This document shows positions 42,418 through 51,477 of a stretch of 64,000 bases of DNA, piece after piece (the stretch's first letter is position 1; every line of letters starts with the position of its first letter). The notes beneath the pieces are model-generated. The model ran no database searches, was not told the origin of the DNA, and saw only the letters and a list, made by a program, of their open reading frames with translations. Position numbers and translations under genes: made by a program. The stretch spans positions 6,712,501 to 6,776,500 of the forward strand of contig NC_019757.1 of assembly GCF_000317535.1 (NCBI RefSeq), read 5' to 3'. The DNA comes from Cylindrospermum stagnale PCC 7417 (GTDB lineage Bacteria > Cyanobacteriota > Cyanobacteriia > Cyanobacteriales > Nostocaceae).

Positions 42418-44925
42418 ATGCAACTTGTCCCAAAAACTCAGCTAGCCCCAGAATCTGCCCCAATCACAGAGAAAATTATTCTAGATGTTGGCGGCATGAA
42501 GTGTGCTGGGTGCGTGAAGGCAGTAGAACGACAGCTAACTCAACAACCAGGAGTCAAGAGCGCTTGTGTGAACCTGGTGACAGAGGTAGCGGTGGTGGAG
42601 TTGGAAACTGGTGCAGTAGATGCAGATGCACTGGCAAAGCAATTAACAACAGCTGGATTCCCAACTCAAACGAGGAGGGCTAACGACAAAGTAACGGGTG
42701 AGACATCCGCTCTACAAGACCCAGCAGCACGAGGACGCCGAGAAATGCTGGCAGCAATCAGGCAGTTGGTGATTGCTGGGATATTACTGGGGTTGTCGGG
42801 AATTGGGCATTTTGGTAACATTGGTAGCTCTATGCTACCGATGCTGAATAACATCTGGTTCCACTGTGGTCTGGCAACAGTGGCGCTGTTAATTCCCGGT
42901 CGCCCGATTTTAGTAGATGGCTGGCGGGGCTGGCGGCGGAATATGCCCAACATGAATACCCTCGTGGGCTTGGGAACGCTGACAGCTTATAGTGCTAGTT
43001 TGGTGGCGCTGTTGTTTCCGCAAATGGGTTGGGAGTGCTTCTTTGACGAACCAGTGATGATGCTGGGTTTTATCCTTCTAGGACGGACATTAGAACAACA
43101 AGCCAGAGGTCGCGCCGCCGCCGCATTTAGACAATTGCTGGCACTCCAGCCACAGATAGCACGATTGATTGCCAACCCAGATGCTGAGAAAATAGGAGCA
43201 GGGGCAACTATTGTTGAGATCCCTGCCGAGCAGGTGCGTGTTGGTGAATGGTTACAGGTGCTCCCAGGAGATAAAATCCCCGTTGATGGTGAGGTTCGTT
43301 TTGGGCAAACAACGGTGGATGAATCGATGTTGACTGGGGAAGCAGTGCCAGCAATCAAGCAACCAGGAGATATCGTCACAGCGGGAACCCTCAACCAGTC
43401 GGGTGCGATCGCTATTCAGGCAACACGTACCGGCAATGATACAACTCTGGCACAAATTGTTGCCTTGGTAGAAGCGGCTCAAACCCGTAAAGCTCCCGTG
43501 CAGAAATTAGTCGATACGGTAGCTGGTTATTTTACCTATGGTGTGTTGACAGCTGCTTTATTAACATTCGCTTTTTGGTACTTTTTCGGCACCCATATCT
43601 GGACTGATCTCACTATGTCAGGTGGGATGGAAATGATGGGACACTCCCCACTCCCCACTCCCCACTCCCCAATACTAGTTAGCTTAAAATTAGCGATCGC
43701 AGTTATGGTAGTCGCTTGTCCCTGTGCTTTAGGACTTGCCACCCCAACAGCGATTCTCGTAGGAACTGGTATGGGTGCAGAACGCGGTCTGCTGATCAAA
43801 GGCGGCGATGTTTTGGAAAGAGTACACCAGCTAGACACCGTGGTTTTTGATAAAACGGGCACTCTCACCACAGGTAATCCTACAGTTACAGATTGTCTGG
43901 TATTTGAGGAACTCTTTGCTGAGGGCAAAATCAAGGCTCAAGAACTGGGAGCAGAAAGCAAGGGGGAAAATGTCCCTACCCCACTCCCTTCTGCCTCTTC
44001 TACTCTTCTCCGACTAGCAGCAGCGGTAGAAAGCGGCACATATCATCCCCTAGCAAAAGCGATTCAACAGTTCGCGCAGCAGCAAAAGTTATCAATCCCT
44101 GATGCTGTGGATTTTCACACCGAACCAGGGCTAGGGGTGTCTGCTGTGGTAGAAGGTGTCAGCGTCTTGTTAGGAAACTGGGACTGGTTGAGTTGGCACG
44201 GAATTGCGATTAGTGAAAGAGCACAACAGTCCGCTCAGAGATTAGCAGCAGAAGGTAAAACAGTCGTTTGCGTAGCAGTTGGCGGGACTTTAGCCGGATT
44301 AATTGCTATCTTTGATACCCTCAGACCAGATGCCCAAGCAGCTGTAGATCAGTTGCGGCAAATGGGTTTACGGGTAATGCTGCTCAGTGGCGATAGATTA
44401 GAAGCAGCCGATGCGATCGCTAAACAACTGGGAATAGATAGCGCTGATGTGATGGCAGGCGTCCCCCCAGCGAAGAAAGCAGCTGCAATTGAGTCTCTAC
44501 AAAAAGGAGGCATCTGGATAACTCCTGACTCTTGTGACCTTAACCTTACTCAGCACTCTGTTGTGGCCATGGTAGGAGATGGGATTAATGATGCTCCAGC
44601 TTTATCTCAAGCAGATGTTGGTATTTCTTTACACTGTGGCACAGGAGTAGCTATGGAAACTGCAGAAATTATCCTGATGCGTGATTGCTTGAGCGACGTT
44701 GTCGAAGCAATTCAGCTTAGTCGTGCCACATTCAACAAAATTCGCCAGAATTTATTCTGGGCTTTTGCATATAATACAATTGGTATTCCTCTAGCAGCCG
44801 GTGTTTTCTTACCCAGTTTGGGTTTTGTTCTTAGCCCATCCAGTGCCGCTGCATTAATGGCATTTAGTTCGGTTAGTGTTGTTACCAACTCAGTTTTATT
44901 ACGGCGGTTTGCTCATCGCCCATAA
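42418..44925 (+). CDS. Copper-transporting P1B-type ATPase
   Basis: The 835-residue product moves copper across a membrane using ATP. It has an N-terminal metal-binding domain with GMKCAGCVKAVERQL, TGEAVPAIKQPGD, the CPC ion-binding motif in VACPCALGLATPTA, the phosphorylation site DKTGTLTTGNPTV, the His-Pro of SGTYHPLAKAI and GDGINDAPALSQADV. Two insertions look like repeat products: HSPLPTPHSP (about 409-418) before the CPC helix and a spacer near residue 520. In cyanobacteria such pumps are CtaA (import) or PacS (thylakoid); which one this is cannot be told from motifs alone. Confidence 0.94.
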   Translation: MQLVPKTQLAPESAPITEKIILDVGGMKCAGCVKAVERQLTQQPGVKSACVNLVTEVAVVELETGAVDADALAKQLTTAGFPTQTRRANDKVTGETSALQDPAARGRREMLAAIRQLVIAGILLGLSGIGHFGNIGSSMLPMLNNIWFHCGLATVALLIPGRPILVDGWRGWRRNMPNMNTLVGLGTLTAYSASLVALLFPQMGWECFFDEPVMMLGFILLGRTLEQQARGRAAAAFRQLLALQPQIARLIANPDAEKIGAGATIVEIPAEQVRVGEWLQVLPGDKIPVDGEVRFGQTTVDESMLTGEAVPAIKQPGDIVTAGTLNQSGAIAIQATRTGNDTTLAQIVALVEAAQTRKAPVQKLVDTVAGYFTYGVLTAALLTFAFWYFFGTHIWTDLTMSGGMEMMGHSPLPTPHSPILVSLKLAIAVMVVACPCALGLATPTAILVGTGMGAERGLLIKGGDVLERVHQLDTVVFDKTGTLTTGNPTVTDCLVFEELFAEGKIKAQELGAESKGENVPTPLPSASSTLLRLAAAVESGTYHPLAKAIQQFAQQQKLSIPDAVDFHTEPGLGVSAVVEGVSVLLGNWDWLSWHGIAISERAQQSAQRLAAEGKTVVCVAVGGTLAGLIAIFDTLRPDAQAAVDQLRQMGLRVMLLSGDRLEAADAIAKQLGIDSADVMAGVPPAKKAAAIESLQKGGIWITPDSCDLNLTQHSVVAMVGDGINDAPALSQADVGISLHCGTGVAMETAEIILMRDCLSDVVEAIQLSRATFNKIRQNLFWAFAYNTIGIPLAAGVFLPSLGFVLSPSSAAALMAFSSVSVVTNSVLLRRFAHRP
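43641..43673 (+). repeat. STRR (CCCCACT)n inside the copper ATPase gene
   Basis: ACTCCCCACTCCCCACTCCC and one more unit form a heptameric tandem repeat with four copies. It is translated in frame as HSPLPTPHSP. Confidence 0.85.
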
Positions 44926-45145
44926 CATCCTCCCTAGGAGGTAATATTCCCAGGCAAAAACCTAAATTCCCTCTCACGTTAAACTGAGTCATTAGTCAGG
45001 TGTTACTCATCTCACAAAATCTATTTAGACTCCTCTCGGAGCACCGATAACCACAAGAGTAGAACCACCATATTCTACTTATGTCTTGGCAATATGCAAT
45101 TTCAATGCTTATTAGATTCAGTACCACAGACTTTAGTGCGCGAGA

Positions 45146-45646
45146 ATGGCAGGCAAAGAGACTCAAAAAATCTTAACTAATCAAAGTTCCCACAATCATA
45201 GTAACTATCTGTCAATGGCAGCAGAAAATGATGAAAACCATCTACTGATTCTTGAAGATGACCAAGGGCGCAAAGAGTTTCCTCTAGAAAACGCCGTCTA
45301 TTCTATCGGTAGAGACCGCGATTGTGATATCCGTTTGATGTCACAGTTTGTCTCCCGACGCCATGCCACATTAGTAAGATTGCCACGAAAGCATAATAGT
45401 CTTAGCTATTATTACCGGATTGTTGATGGTGATGCTAAAGGGCGGCCTAGTTCCAACGGTCTGATGATTAACGGGCGCAAGATCCCAGCCCATGACCTGA
45501 AAAATGAAGACGAAATCGTTTTCGGTCCTCAGGTACGGGCTATTTATTACCTACTGAAAAATTCTCAGCGCCCAGGCCAAACTGATTCCAGCGAGTATGA
45601 CATTACATTAATAAACCCTGGCATGACAGAGGATATGGAGGACTGA
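45146..45646 (+). CDS. FHA-domain protein
   Basis: FHA domains bind phosphothreonine peptides. The 166-residue product carries one from about residue 50 to 125: YSIGRDRDCDIRLMSQFVSR, RHATLVRL and SSNGLMINGRKI contain the conserved Gly-Arg, Ser-Arg-His and Asn-Gly residues. A start at an internal Met (45215) is possible; the first 23 residues are low complexity. No kinase gene is near. A perfect hairpin follows at 45702. Confidence 0.92.
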   Translation: MAGKETQKILTNQSSHNHSNYLSMAAENDENHLLILEDDQGRKEFPLENAVYSIGRDRDCDIRLMSQFVSRRHATLVRLPRKHNSLSYYYRIVDGDAKGRPSSNGLMINGRKIPAHDLKNEDEIVFGPQVRAIYYLLKNSQRPGQTDSSEYDITLINPGMTEDMED

Positions 45647-45701
45647 CAACATACCAATTCAGCTATACATCAGCTATCAGCTTACTTGGATTAAGCTTTA
45701 G

Positions 45702-45748
45702 CTGCTTAACAGAACTAGCTTGACTACAAAGCTAGTTCTGTTAAGCAG
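45702..45748. terminator. Perfect 20-bp hairpin
   Basis: CTGCTTAACAGAACTAGCTT pairs perfectly with its complement at 45729-45748 around a seven-base loop. It lies 56 bases after the FHA gene. There is no T-run, so it may be a terminator or a foldback repeat. The rest of 45647-45991 shows only a CCCGACTTCAAGTCGGG palindrome near 45952. Confidence 0.6.
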
Positions 45749-45991
45749 ACTGCTTACGAAAAAGAAGCCGAGAGCCAAGAATTTTTCATCAGGAAATGAA
45801 CGCGACGAAGAAAGCTAAATCGCTGAGTAATATGGAAAATTGGTGATAGTAGTCAGAGTAGTTAACAACTTACAAAACCCAGGATCTCACTAATACTGAT
45901 CTTGACAACTCAATCTCAATATTTCTATCTCCTCGTCTCAGTCTCAGAATCCCCCGACTTCAAGTCGGGAGAATGTTAAAAACACTAATAG

Positions 45992-46339
45992 CTATCCCGC
46001 AAGACTTTCCACCAGATGCCAATGGCGACTATGTTCAATCGCCTGCTTGACGAATTCAAACATTTGTCGGCAGTGATTATCAAGTTGAAGTGGCAGTTCC
46101 TCGTTTTTAATCACAATACTCATCCGAGTTTCTGTTTCGGTAGCTGATGATTTATCTATCAGAACTTCCACTGCGACTAACTTAGGAAAGGAAACATTAC
46201 CAGGAATCTCACGAGCCATAATGTAGTCAGCTGTGTAGTAGTGAACGTCCAACTCACAGTCTTGTAGCAGTTCTATAAGTAACGGCTGGAGATGGCCACT
46301 AGGGATAGAAACAATAAATGAACAGGTATAGCGAGCCAT
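45992..46339 (-). CDS. Hypothetical protein, likely cyanobacterial conserved
   Basis: The 115-residue product (MARYTCSFIVSIPSGHLQPL, LIELLQDCELDVHYYTADYI, MAREIPGNVSFPKLVAVEVL) looks like a compact alpha/beta protein with two amphipathic helices, the last near the C-terminus (LDNHCRQMFEFVKQAIEHSR). It has no signal peptide or membrane segment. I do not recognise a family. It is divergent from the epimerase gene at 46478. Confidence 0.7.
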   Translation of the reverse strand: MARYTCSFIVSIPSGHLQPLLIELLQDCELDVHYYTADYIMAREIPGNVSFPKLVAVEVLIDKSSATETETRMSIVIKNEELPLQLDNHCRQMFEFVKQAIEHSRHWHLVESLAG

Positions 46340-46477
46340 AATAGCCCCACGCCTTGCAACACTCCGTCCATCCTATAACACCGCAGCATACAAACGGTAA
46401 GTCATTACTAGAAGCCAGATTTTTAGGCTAAAAAATTGATAAAAAACTTTAAAATAAAACTTTGCTAGAGGTGGAAA

Positions 46478-47398
46478 ATGAAAGTAGCAATTACTGGAGC
46501 AACAGGATTTGTGGGAAGTCGTTTGGTAGAACGACTCCACAGGGAAGGTAATAGAGTACTGGTGTTAACCCGAAACACCGCCTTTGCTCAAAAGATTTTT
46601 CCCTCAGAGGCTTTTCCCAATCTAGAAATAATTGCCTATACTGCGGGTGTCTCTGGTTCTTGGCAAGATGCAATTGCTGGTTGTGATGGTGTAGTTAATT
46701 TGGCTGGAGAACCCATCGCTGAGGGACGCTGGACACCAGAACGCAAGCAAGCAATCCTTAATAGCCGGAAACTCGGTACACAAAAAATAGTAGAAGCTAT
46801 AGCCAAGGCTAGTCCCAAAACGGCTGTGTTAGTCAATGCTTCGGCTATTGGCTACTACGGCACTAGTGAAACTGCTACCTTTGACGAAACTAGCCCGAAT
46901 GGTGAGGATTTTCTCGCCCAAGTCTGCCAAGCTTGGGAAGCTGAAGCTCAACTCGTGAAAGATGCTGGTGTGCGCTTGGTAATTTTGCGCTTTGGCATTG
47001 TTTTGGGCAATGGTGGTGCTTTGGGCAAAATGATTACTCCTTTCAAACTCTTTGCCGGTGGGCCCATTGGCAGTGGTCGGCAGTGGTTCTCGTGGATTCA
47101 TTTAGATGATATGGTTAGCCTGATTCTTTCCGCTTTAACTAAACCAGAAATGGAAGGCGTATATAATGCTACTGCGCCTAACCCCGTCCGGATGACAGAT
47201 TTGAGTCAAACTATGGGAAAAGTGATGCATCGCCCGAGCTGGTTGCCTGTTCCGGCTGTAGCACTCGAGGTTCTTTTGGGAGATGGGGCAATAGTTGTTT
47301 TAGAAGGTCAGCAGGTCCTTCCCAAGCGCACTTTAGAATCAGGCTTTAAGTACCAATATCCTAATTTGCCCTCGGCTCTGACACAAATTCTTCAATAA
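46478..47398 (+). CDS. TIGR01777-type NAD-dependent epimerase
   Basis: The 306-residue product is an extended short-chain dehydrogenase of the SDR39U1/TIGR01777 type. It has GATGFVGSRLVERL (7-20), VVNLAGEPIAEGRWT, VNASAIGYYGTS and the terminal block VYNATAPNPVRMTDLSQTMG. Family members are often encoded near cell-division or pigment genes and their substrate is unknown. It has GGTGGAAA upstream as a weak ribosome site. Confidence 0.93.
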   Translation: MKVAITGATGFVGSRLVERLHREGNRVLVLTRNTAFAQKIFPSEAFPNLEIIAYTAGVSGSWQDAIAGCDGVVNLAGEPIAEGRWTPERKQAILNSRKLGTQKIVEAIAKASPKTAVLVNASAIGYYGTSETATFDETSPNGEDFLAQVCQAWEAEAQLVKDAGVRLVILRFGIVLGNGGALGKMITPFKLFAGGPIGSGRQWFSWIHLDDMVSLILSALTKPEMEGVYNATAPNPVRMTDLSQTMGKVMHRPSWLPVPAVALEVLLGDGAIVVLEGQQVLPKRTLESGFKYQYPNLPSALTQILQ

Positions 47399-47462
47399 AT
47401 GTCGGTGGTCAGTTGTCAGTTTTTTGTTTTTTGCTACTGATGACTGACTGATCTACTAATTA

Positions 47463-47705
47463 CTAATCAGTCAGAAATTTCTTGGAAATCCAACTGGAAA
47501 TACCGCTGAGAATAGCGCCACCCATCAAGATGCCTATGGCTGGGTTAAAAACGGGTTGCCATAGTTGATGCCACAAATCCAAACCCAGATTTACGCCAGC
47601 GGCATCACCAATAGCTGCGATCGCTAACCAGACAAAACCCAACAAAACTAAGAATACATCCGCGACTAAAAGTAGGTTTAGCCAGTTTAACAATTTATCT
47701 TTCAT
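47463..47705 (-). CDS. Small two-helix membrane protein
   Basis: The 80-residue product has hydrophobic stretches LLLVADVFLVLLGFVWLAIA (about 11-30) and NPAIGILMGGAILSGISSWI (about 54-73), with a basic C-terminus (SKKFL). The pattern of a short membrane protein with a middle WHQLWQPVF segment is plausible. No family was recognised. It lies convergent with the epimerase gene. Confidence 0.7.
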   Translation of the reverse strand: MKDKLLNWLNLLLVADVFLVLLGFVWLAIAAIGDAAGVNLGLDLWHQLWQPVFNPAIGILMGGAILSGISSWISKKFLTD

Positions 47706-47776
47706 CTTGTAAACGAATAGAGTAAGTCATCTGTAATGAGTAATTGGGAAAAAGGTAATGAGGGAAGACAAAAAAC

Positions 47777-47820
47777 TCTTACCCATTACCCATTACCCGT
47801 TACCTATTACCCATTCCCAA
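47777..47820 (-). repeat. STRR heptamer array, ATTACCC type
   Basis: TTACCCATTACCCATTACCC and degenerate units (GTTACCT, ATTACCC) extend to the end of the TPR-like gene at 47821. Confidence 0.85.
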
Positions 47821-48249
47821 TTATTTTTCAAACAGCCAGGCTTTGACTTTTGCCAAACTCTGCCAATCTGGTTTTCTGCTTAAACCATCTTCAATGCTGT
47901 TTTTAATTTCATCCTCCCATTCTTGGTTGACAAACATCAACTGTTGTGCAAAGTCGATGTGTTGCCGCAAGCCTTTTTGGCCTGTTTCCAGCATGGCTAC
48001 GGCGAGGTTAACCCTAGCCTGTGGGTCTTGTGGGTTGACCTTGACTGCCTTGAGTGCAGCTTTATAAGCTAGGTTGGGTTTGTTATCGAGTAGATACAAC
48101 CACGCCAAACAAATCCAAGCCGAGCCAATTTTGGGGGCGCGATCGCAAACTTCTTTAAATACGGGGATTAAAGCATCTGCTGATTCTCCGGCTTTATAGC
48201 GTTCTAAACCTGTATCAAACAGAAATTCAACTGTATTTGTATTAGTCAT
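47821..48249 (-). CDS. TPR-like protein
   Basis: The 142-residue product has at least two TPR-like helical pairs: DALIPVFKEVCDRAPKIGSA, WICLAWLYLLDNKPNLAYKA and ALKAVKVNPQDPQARVNLAV. It ends with a short acidic helix region. There is no signal peptide, so it is cytosolic. It is probably a cyanobacterial conserved protein of unknown role. STRR arrays border it on both sides. Confidence 0.8.
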   Translation of the reverse strand: MTNTNTVEFLFDTGLERYKAGESADALIPVFKEVCDRAPKIGSAWICLAWLYLLDNKPNLAYKAALKAVKVNPQDPQARVNLAVAMLETGQKGLRQHIDFAQQLMFVNQEWEDEIKNSIEDGLSRKPDWQSLAKVKAWLFEK

Positions 48250-48296
48250 TAGTCGTCAGTCATTAGGCATTAGTCGTCAGTCATTAGTCATGAGGT
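48240..48296 (-). repeat. STRR array, ATTAGTC type
   Basis: Degenerate heptamers (CATTAGTC, GTCAGTC, ATTAGGC) fill the leader of the TPR-like gene and overlap its first codons. Confidence 0.8.
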
Positions 48297-48332
48297 AAAA
48301 TCCAAATGACCAAGGACAAAACAAATATTACA

Positions 48333-48689
48333 CTATACGCCGAAAGACTTACCACAACCGCAGGTTTGAGAGGCGTTAGGATTAGTGAATTGGAAACCGC
48401 CGCCGATCATCGCATCGCTAAAATCGAGCATCAAACCATAGAGATACAATAGGCTTTTGCGATCGCTCACAATTTTGAAGCCGTCATAGTCAAAAACTTC
48501 ATCCTGAGGGGTGATCTTGCTAGTGTCTTCAAAGTCCATCATGTAAGACATCCCAGAGCAGCCGCCTTGACGCACTCCTACCCGTAAGCAGAAATCTGTG
48601 CCTTGCTTGTCTCGGAGGGATTTTACCTGGCGCAATGCTGATTCGCTCAACTGAATTCCGCGTTGTTGCGGCTGAGTCGCTTGTGTCAT
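48333..48689 (-). CDS. A-type iron-sulfur carrier (HesB/IscA/SufA family)
   Basis: A-type carriers bind Fe-S clusters and deliver them to target proteins. The product has the three family cysteines: one in [10 protein letters not shown] and two in the C-terminal [13 protein letters not shown] start at ATG 48689 (118 residues); an upstream TTG at 48701 is directly behind AAGGAG and less likely. It is separate from the sufBCDS operon. Whether it is SufA-like or IscA-like cannot be resolved here. Confidence 0.94.
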   Translation of the reverse strand: MTQATQPQQRGIQLSESALRQVKSLRDKQGTDFCLRVGVRQGGCSGMSYMMDFEDTSKITPQDEVFDYDGFKIVSDRKSLLYLYGLMLDFSDAMIGGGFQFTNPNASQTCGCGKSFGV

Positions 48690-49015
48690 CTGCTGTTTCA
48701 ACTCCTTAAGTGGTCTGACTATATACCCTGTAGAGGCTTTTACTGTCCCTGGGTTACCCTTCAGTTTTTGTATCTATTCTAGCGACATTAATGCCTCTAG
48801 ATACCAAATTGTAAACACTCCGTCAAAAGCAGCTAAAGATTTTTATCCTAGAATTGAGAGATTCGGTGTGTTTAGAGATTCGGTATTTTTGGAGTTTAAG
48901 CCTTGTAGCAGTCTGAGCAGCAACTACCCTTCAGGTGCAGCTAGGAAAATTTCATCCGAGGCTAGCCATTTCCCAAAGTTTAGTTCTCAATAGCTTCTTT
49001 TGATTAACTTACTCT

Positions 49016-50659
49016 ATGACAAGTTTTAATCGCTCTACCAGTCGTCGGTTGAAAAAACTAACCCAAATTCCTTCTGTTTGGGAGGGCGATCGCCGTCCGT
49101 TGGCACCAGCACAAAATCTACCCAGAGATTCAGAGTCGAAGGGGGAATGCATTCTCTGGGTAGATGGCTCTCAAGGGATTGTCCGCGGCATGGATGTAGT
49201 CGCCGCCGAACTAGGGCCAGAAGCAATTGTCCGCACCTTAATGCGAGCGATGGAGCATCCCCACTCTCCTGCTAAACCCGCCAGACCTCAAAGAATTGTG
49301 GTGCGCGATCGCCAAATCCAATTTTATTTGCGCGGAGTACTGCAAGATTTGGAAATTGCCATTGACTACGCGCCAGAATTGCCTTTGATTGATGAACTGT
49401 TCCGTGGGTTTGCCGATATCCTCGATAGCCAAATCCCTGATTTACCCCCACAGTACGCACAAATTTTAGAAGAAAAGGCATTTGCAATTTGGCAAGCAGC
49501 TCCTTGGAAATTTTTGGAAGAACAGCAAATATTGTCAATAGAGATCAATAAGTGGGATGTTGGCACACTCTATGCCTCCGTGATGGGAATGCTAGGGATG
49601 GAGTATGGGATTTTGTTGTATCGCTCAGAAGATTCTCTGAAGCGGTTTCGGGCGGCGGTTTTAAGTGATGACGAATCTACCCAGGGTTTAGAAGAAGCTT
49701 TTCTCAAGCAAGATTGTTTATTTCTCACCTTTGAGCGAGAGGACGACACAGACGTTGATGAAGATGAAGACGAGGATGATGATTTAGCGGATTTGGCGCT
49801 ATCAGAAATTCAACCCACCTTCGGCAATATTCACCCATTAGAAGGTCTGCGGTCTGTTTTGTATGAGGAAGAAGCACTTGTAGTCTTGGTTGCTCTCGAA
49901 AGTCTCAGCCGCTTTATCCGCGATCACCGTCGTCAGTTACAGGGGGACACTTTCCCTACCCTCAGTCGTCGCTACCGCATTTCTGTGCCGGAGTCAGACG
50001 AAGCAACTAAATCGGTGAATGTTACTGTCTCAAGCATGCCAGAGTTGGCAGCAGAATTAGAGGAAATGGCCGGCTTTGGCATCGAAGAGGAAGATGAGTC
50101 TGGCGACCCCATGTTCCGCTCATTGCGAGATGATTTGATCCCAGAAGACTCTTTCCTCAGCCTAGGTGTGGTGTCTTGGGAGATGTTAGATTACTTACGT
50201 CATGGGGTAAATTACCATACAGCGGGCGAAATCCAGCAAGTGGGTGATGGTTTACCTGTGATTTTAATTCAAACTTCCCGTCCTAAAGCTAAGACTGTAA
50301 TTGAGAATATAGAGGCCGTTGGTGGATTGCAAGCAATTTGCTTTAATCCAGGTGCTGATCCATTTGATGGCGATCGCTATGACTTAGGTTTGTTACAAAC
50401 ACAAAATGGCGACTTGTTCCTATTCGGTGAATTTTTAGATGCAGACCCAGTTCATGTAGAAGCTAGAAAAAAATGGAATCAGCGGTGTAAAAATACCAAG
50501 GGCTACTGCGGCTTGATCATTGCCAAAGGACTAACAGGCGCTTCCCGTGGTAATCCCCAGTTGCGAGATATGATGGCTCTGTTTGAAGCGCGAGCTCTTT
50601 CACCGAAAGATTTAGGTATCGGTACTCTCCAGCTTATGCCCCAACTTCAATTTGAATAA
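49016..50659 (+). CDS. DUF6930-like conserved protein
   Basis: The 547-residue product has the N-terminal block SVWEGDRRPL, GECILWVDGSQGIVRGMDVV and AMEHPHSPAKPARPQRIVVR, which I associate with the cyanobacterial DUF6930 family. An acidic linker (DDTDVDEDEDEDDDLADLAL, about 243-262) follows, and the C-terminal half carries PVILIQTSRPKAKTVIENIE and a GLLQTQNGDLFLFGEF block. The protein lacks membrane segments. The function is unknown. It has no operon partners within 300 bases. Confidence 0.75.
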   Translation: MTSFNRSTSRRLKKLTQIPSVWEGDRRPLAPAQNLPRDSESKGECILWVDGSQGIVRGMDVVAAELGPEAIVRTLMRAMEHPHSPAKPARPQRIVVRDRQIQFYLRGVLQDLEIAIDYAPELPLIDELFRGFADILDSQIPDLPPQYAQILEEKAFAIWQAAPWKFLEEQQILSIEINKWDVGTLYASVMGMLGMEYGILLYRSEDSLKRFRAAVLSDDESTQGLEEAFLKQDCLFLTFEREDDTDVDEDEDEDDDLADLALSEIQPTFGNIHPLEGLRSVLYEEEALVVLVALESLSRFIRDHRRQLQGDTFPTLSRRYRISVPESDEATKSVNVTVSSMPELAAELEEMAGFGIEEEDESGDPMFRSLRDDLIPEDSFLSLGVVSWEMLDYLRHGVNYHTAGEIQQVGDGLPVILIQTSRPKAKTVIENIEAVGGLQAICFNPGADPFDGDRYDLGLLQTQNGDLFLFGEFLDADPVHVEARKKWNQRCKNTKGYCGLIIAKGLTGASRGNPQLRDMMALFEARALSPKDLGIGTLQLMPQLQFE

Positions 50660-51053
50660 ATATCTATGTAATTGCCACAGATGAACAAAAAAAATATACT
50701 AATTTAAGTTAATTAGGGTGAATCTGTGGTTTTTTGCGTCCGGCTACACCCCCACCTAGGCGTCGCCTGTGGAATTAGTGACAAGATCACGAGATACGTC
50801 ATCTTCACCCTTCTGCGGAGGCGATACACGACATCTCAGATCACTCAATCCACGTTACTGGGGTTAAACTTGTAGCTTGACTATGCTTCGATTAGCCCTC
50901 TTGTGTCACTTGTGCCAGATAAAATTCTGAAACCATTGATTGCAAAGACTTTTACTCATTATTGAATTTCCATTTGAAGGACAAAACCCTTGTCTGAGGA
51001 GGCTTTCAAAAATTGGGATGATTTTTCTCTTCCCAGAGTAATAGAAGAGGGGT
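50660..51053. other. Intergenic region with a long-armed hairpin
   Basis: CCACAGATGAAC at 50671-50682 is complementary, with one mismatch, to GTGAATCTGTGG followed by TTTTTT near 50731. This may be a long-loop terminator or a dispersed repeat. The remaining part contains GC-rich repeat fragments (GGCGTCGCCTGTGG, CTGCGGAGGCGATAC) and no gene. Confidence 0.45.
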
Positions 51054-51134
51054 ATGCTACTTGGAACTATAATAACAATTCTCAGCTTGATTTTAGCTGT
51101 TGTAGTATATGTTCTCTATACAGGTGTTTGGTGA
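51054..51134 (+). CDS. Possible 26-residue single-helix membrane peptide
   Basis: From ATG 51054 the frame reads MLLGTIITILSLILAVVVYV then LYTGVW and TGA. It is a near-perfect transmembrane helix of the size of photosynthetic or cytochrome small subunits. I cannot match it to PetL, PetM, PetN or a Psb peptide. AGAAGAGGGG precedes it, but the spacing is tight. It ends 17 bases before the ribbon-helix-helix gene. Confidence 0.35.
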   Translation: MLLGTIITILSLILAVVVYVLYTGVW

Positions 51135-51151
51135 ACTTGGGCAAAACAGAA

Positions 51152-51322
51152 ATGACAAATAAAAAATGGGCCGTTAAACGTATAACTGTTAACCTAGCAA
51201 CCCAGGAAGCAGAAAAACTCGAAAGATATTGTCAGCAGACAGGTAGACCTGCCACCGATGTGATTCGGGAACTGATTAGAGGGTTACTGCTTTCTGAGGA
51301 GGCTAAGGATGTAAGCAGGTAG
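51152..51322 (+). CDS. Ribbon-helix-helix (CopG-like) protein
   Basis: From ATG 51152 the product has 56 residues: MTNKKWAVKRITVNLATQEA, EKLERYCQQTGRPATDVIRE and LIRGLLLSEEAKDVSR. The first strand (KRITVNLATQEA) and the helix-turn-helix (AEKLERYCQQTGRPATDVIR) fit an RHH DNA-binding domain, as in CopG antitoxins and regulators. The frame is open back to a TTG at 50990, but that part does not look coding in this frame. No toxin gene follows. It lies upstream of zds with an STRR array between them. Confidence 0.7.
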   Translation: MTNKKWAVKRITVNLATQEAEKLERYCQQTGRPATDVIRELIRGLLLSEEAKDVSR

Positions 51323-51328
51323 TCAGAG

Positions 51329-51369
51329 AACTGGGTAATGGGTAATGGGTAATGGGTAATGGGTAATAG
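51329..51369 (+). repeat. STRR array, GGTAATG type
   Basis: Five consecutive GGTAATG heptamers follow the RHH gene directly, then a CCCAATCCC-type degenerate stretch. It separates the RHH gene from zds. Confidence 0.9.
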
Positions 51370-51477
51370 TTTTTTCCCATCCCCAATTCCCAATCCCTAA
51401 TCCCTTTCACGTAAGAGTGGCAAATTCCGACACCAACCCAGTTACAATTTGTAAAGAAACTGAAAAGGATCGAGGGA

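Noticed and set aside
47777-47820. Possible CRISPR repeat because of regular short units
   Set aside because: Units are seven bases long and directly adjacent, without spacers, so this is an STRR array.
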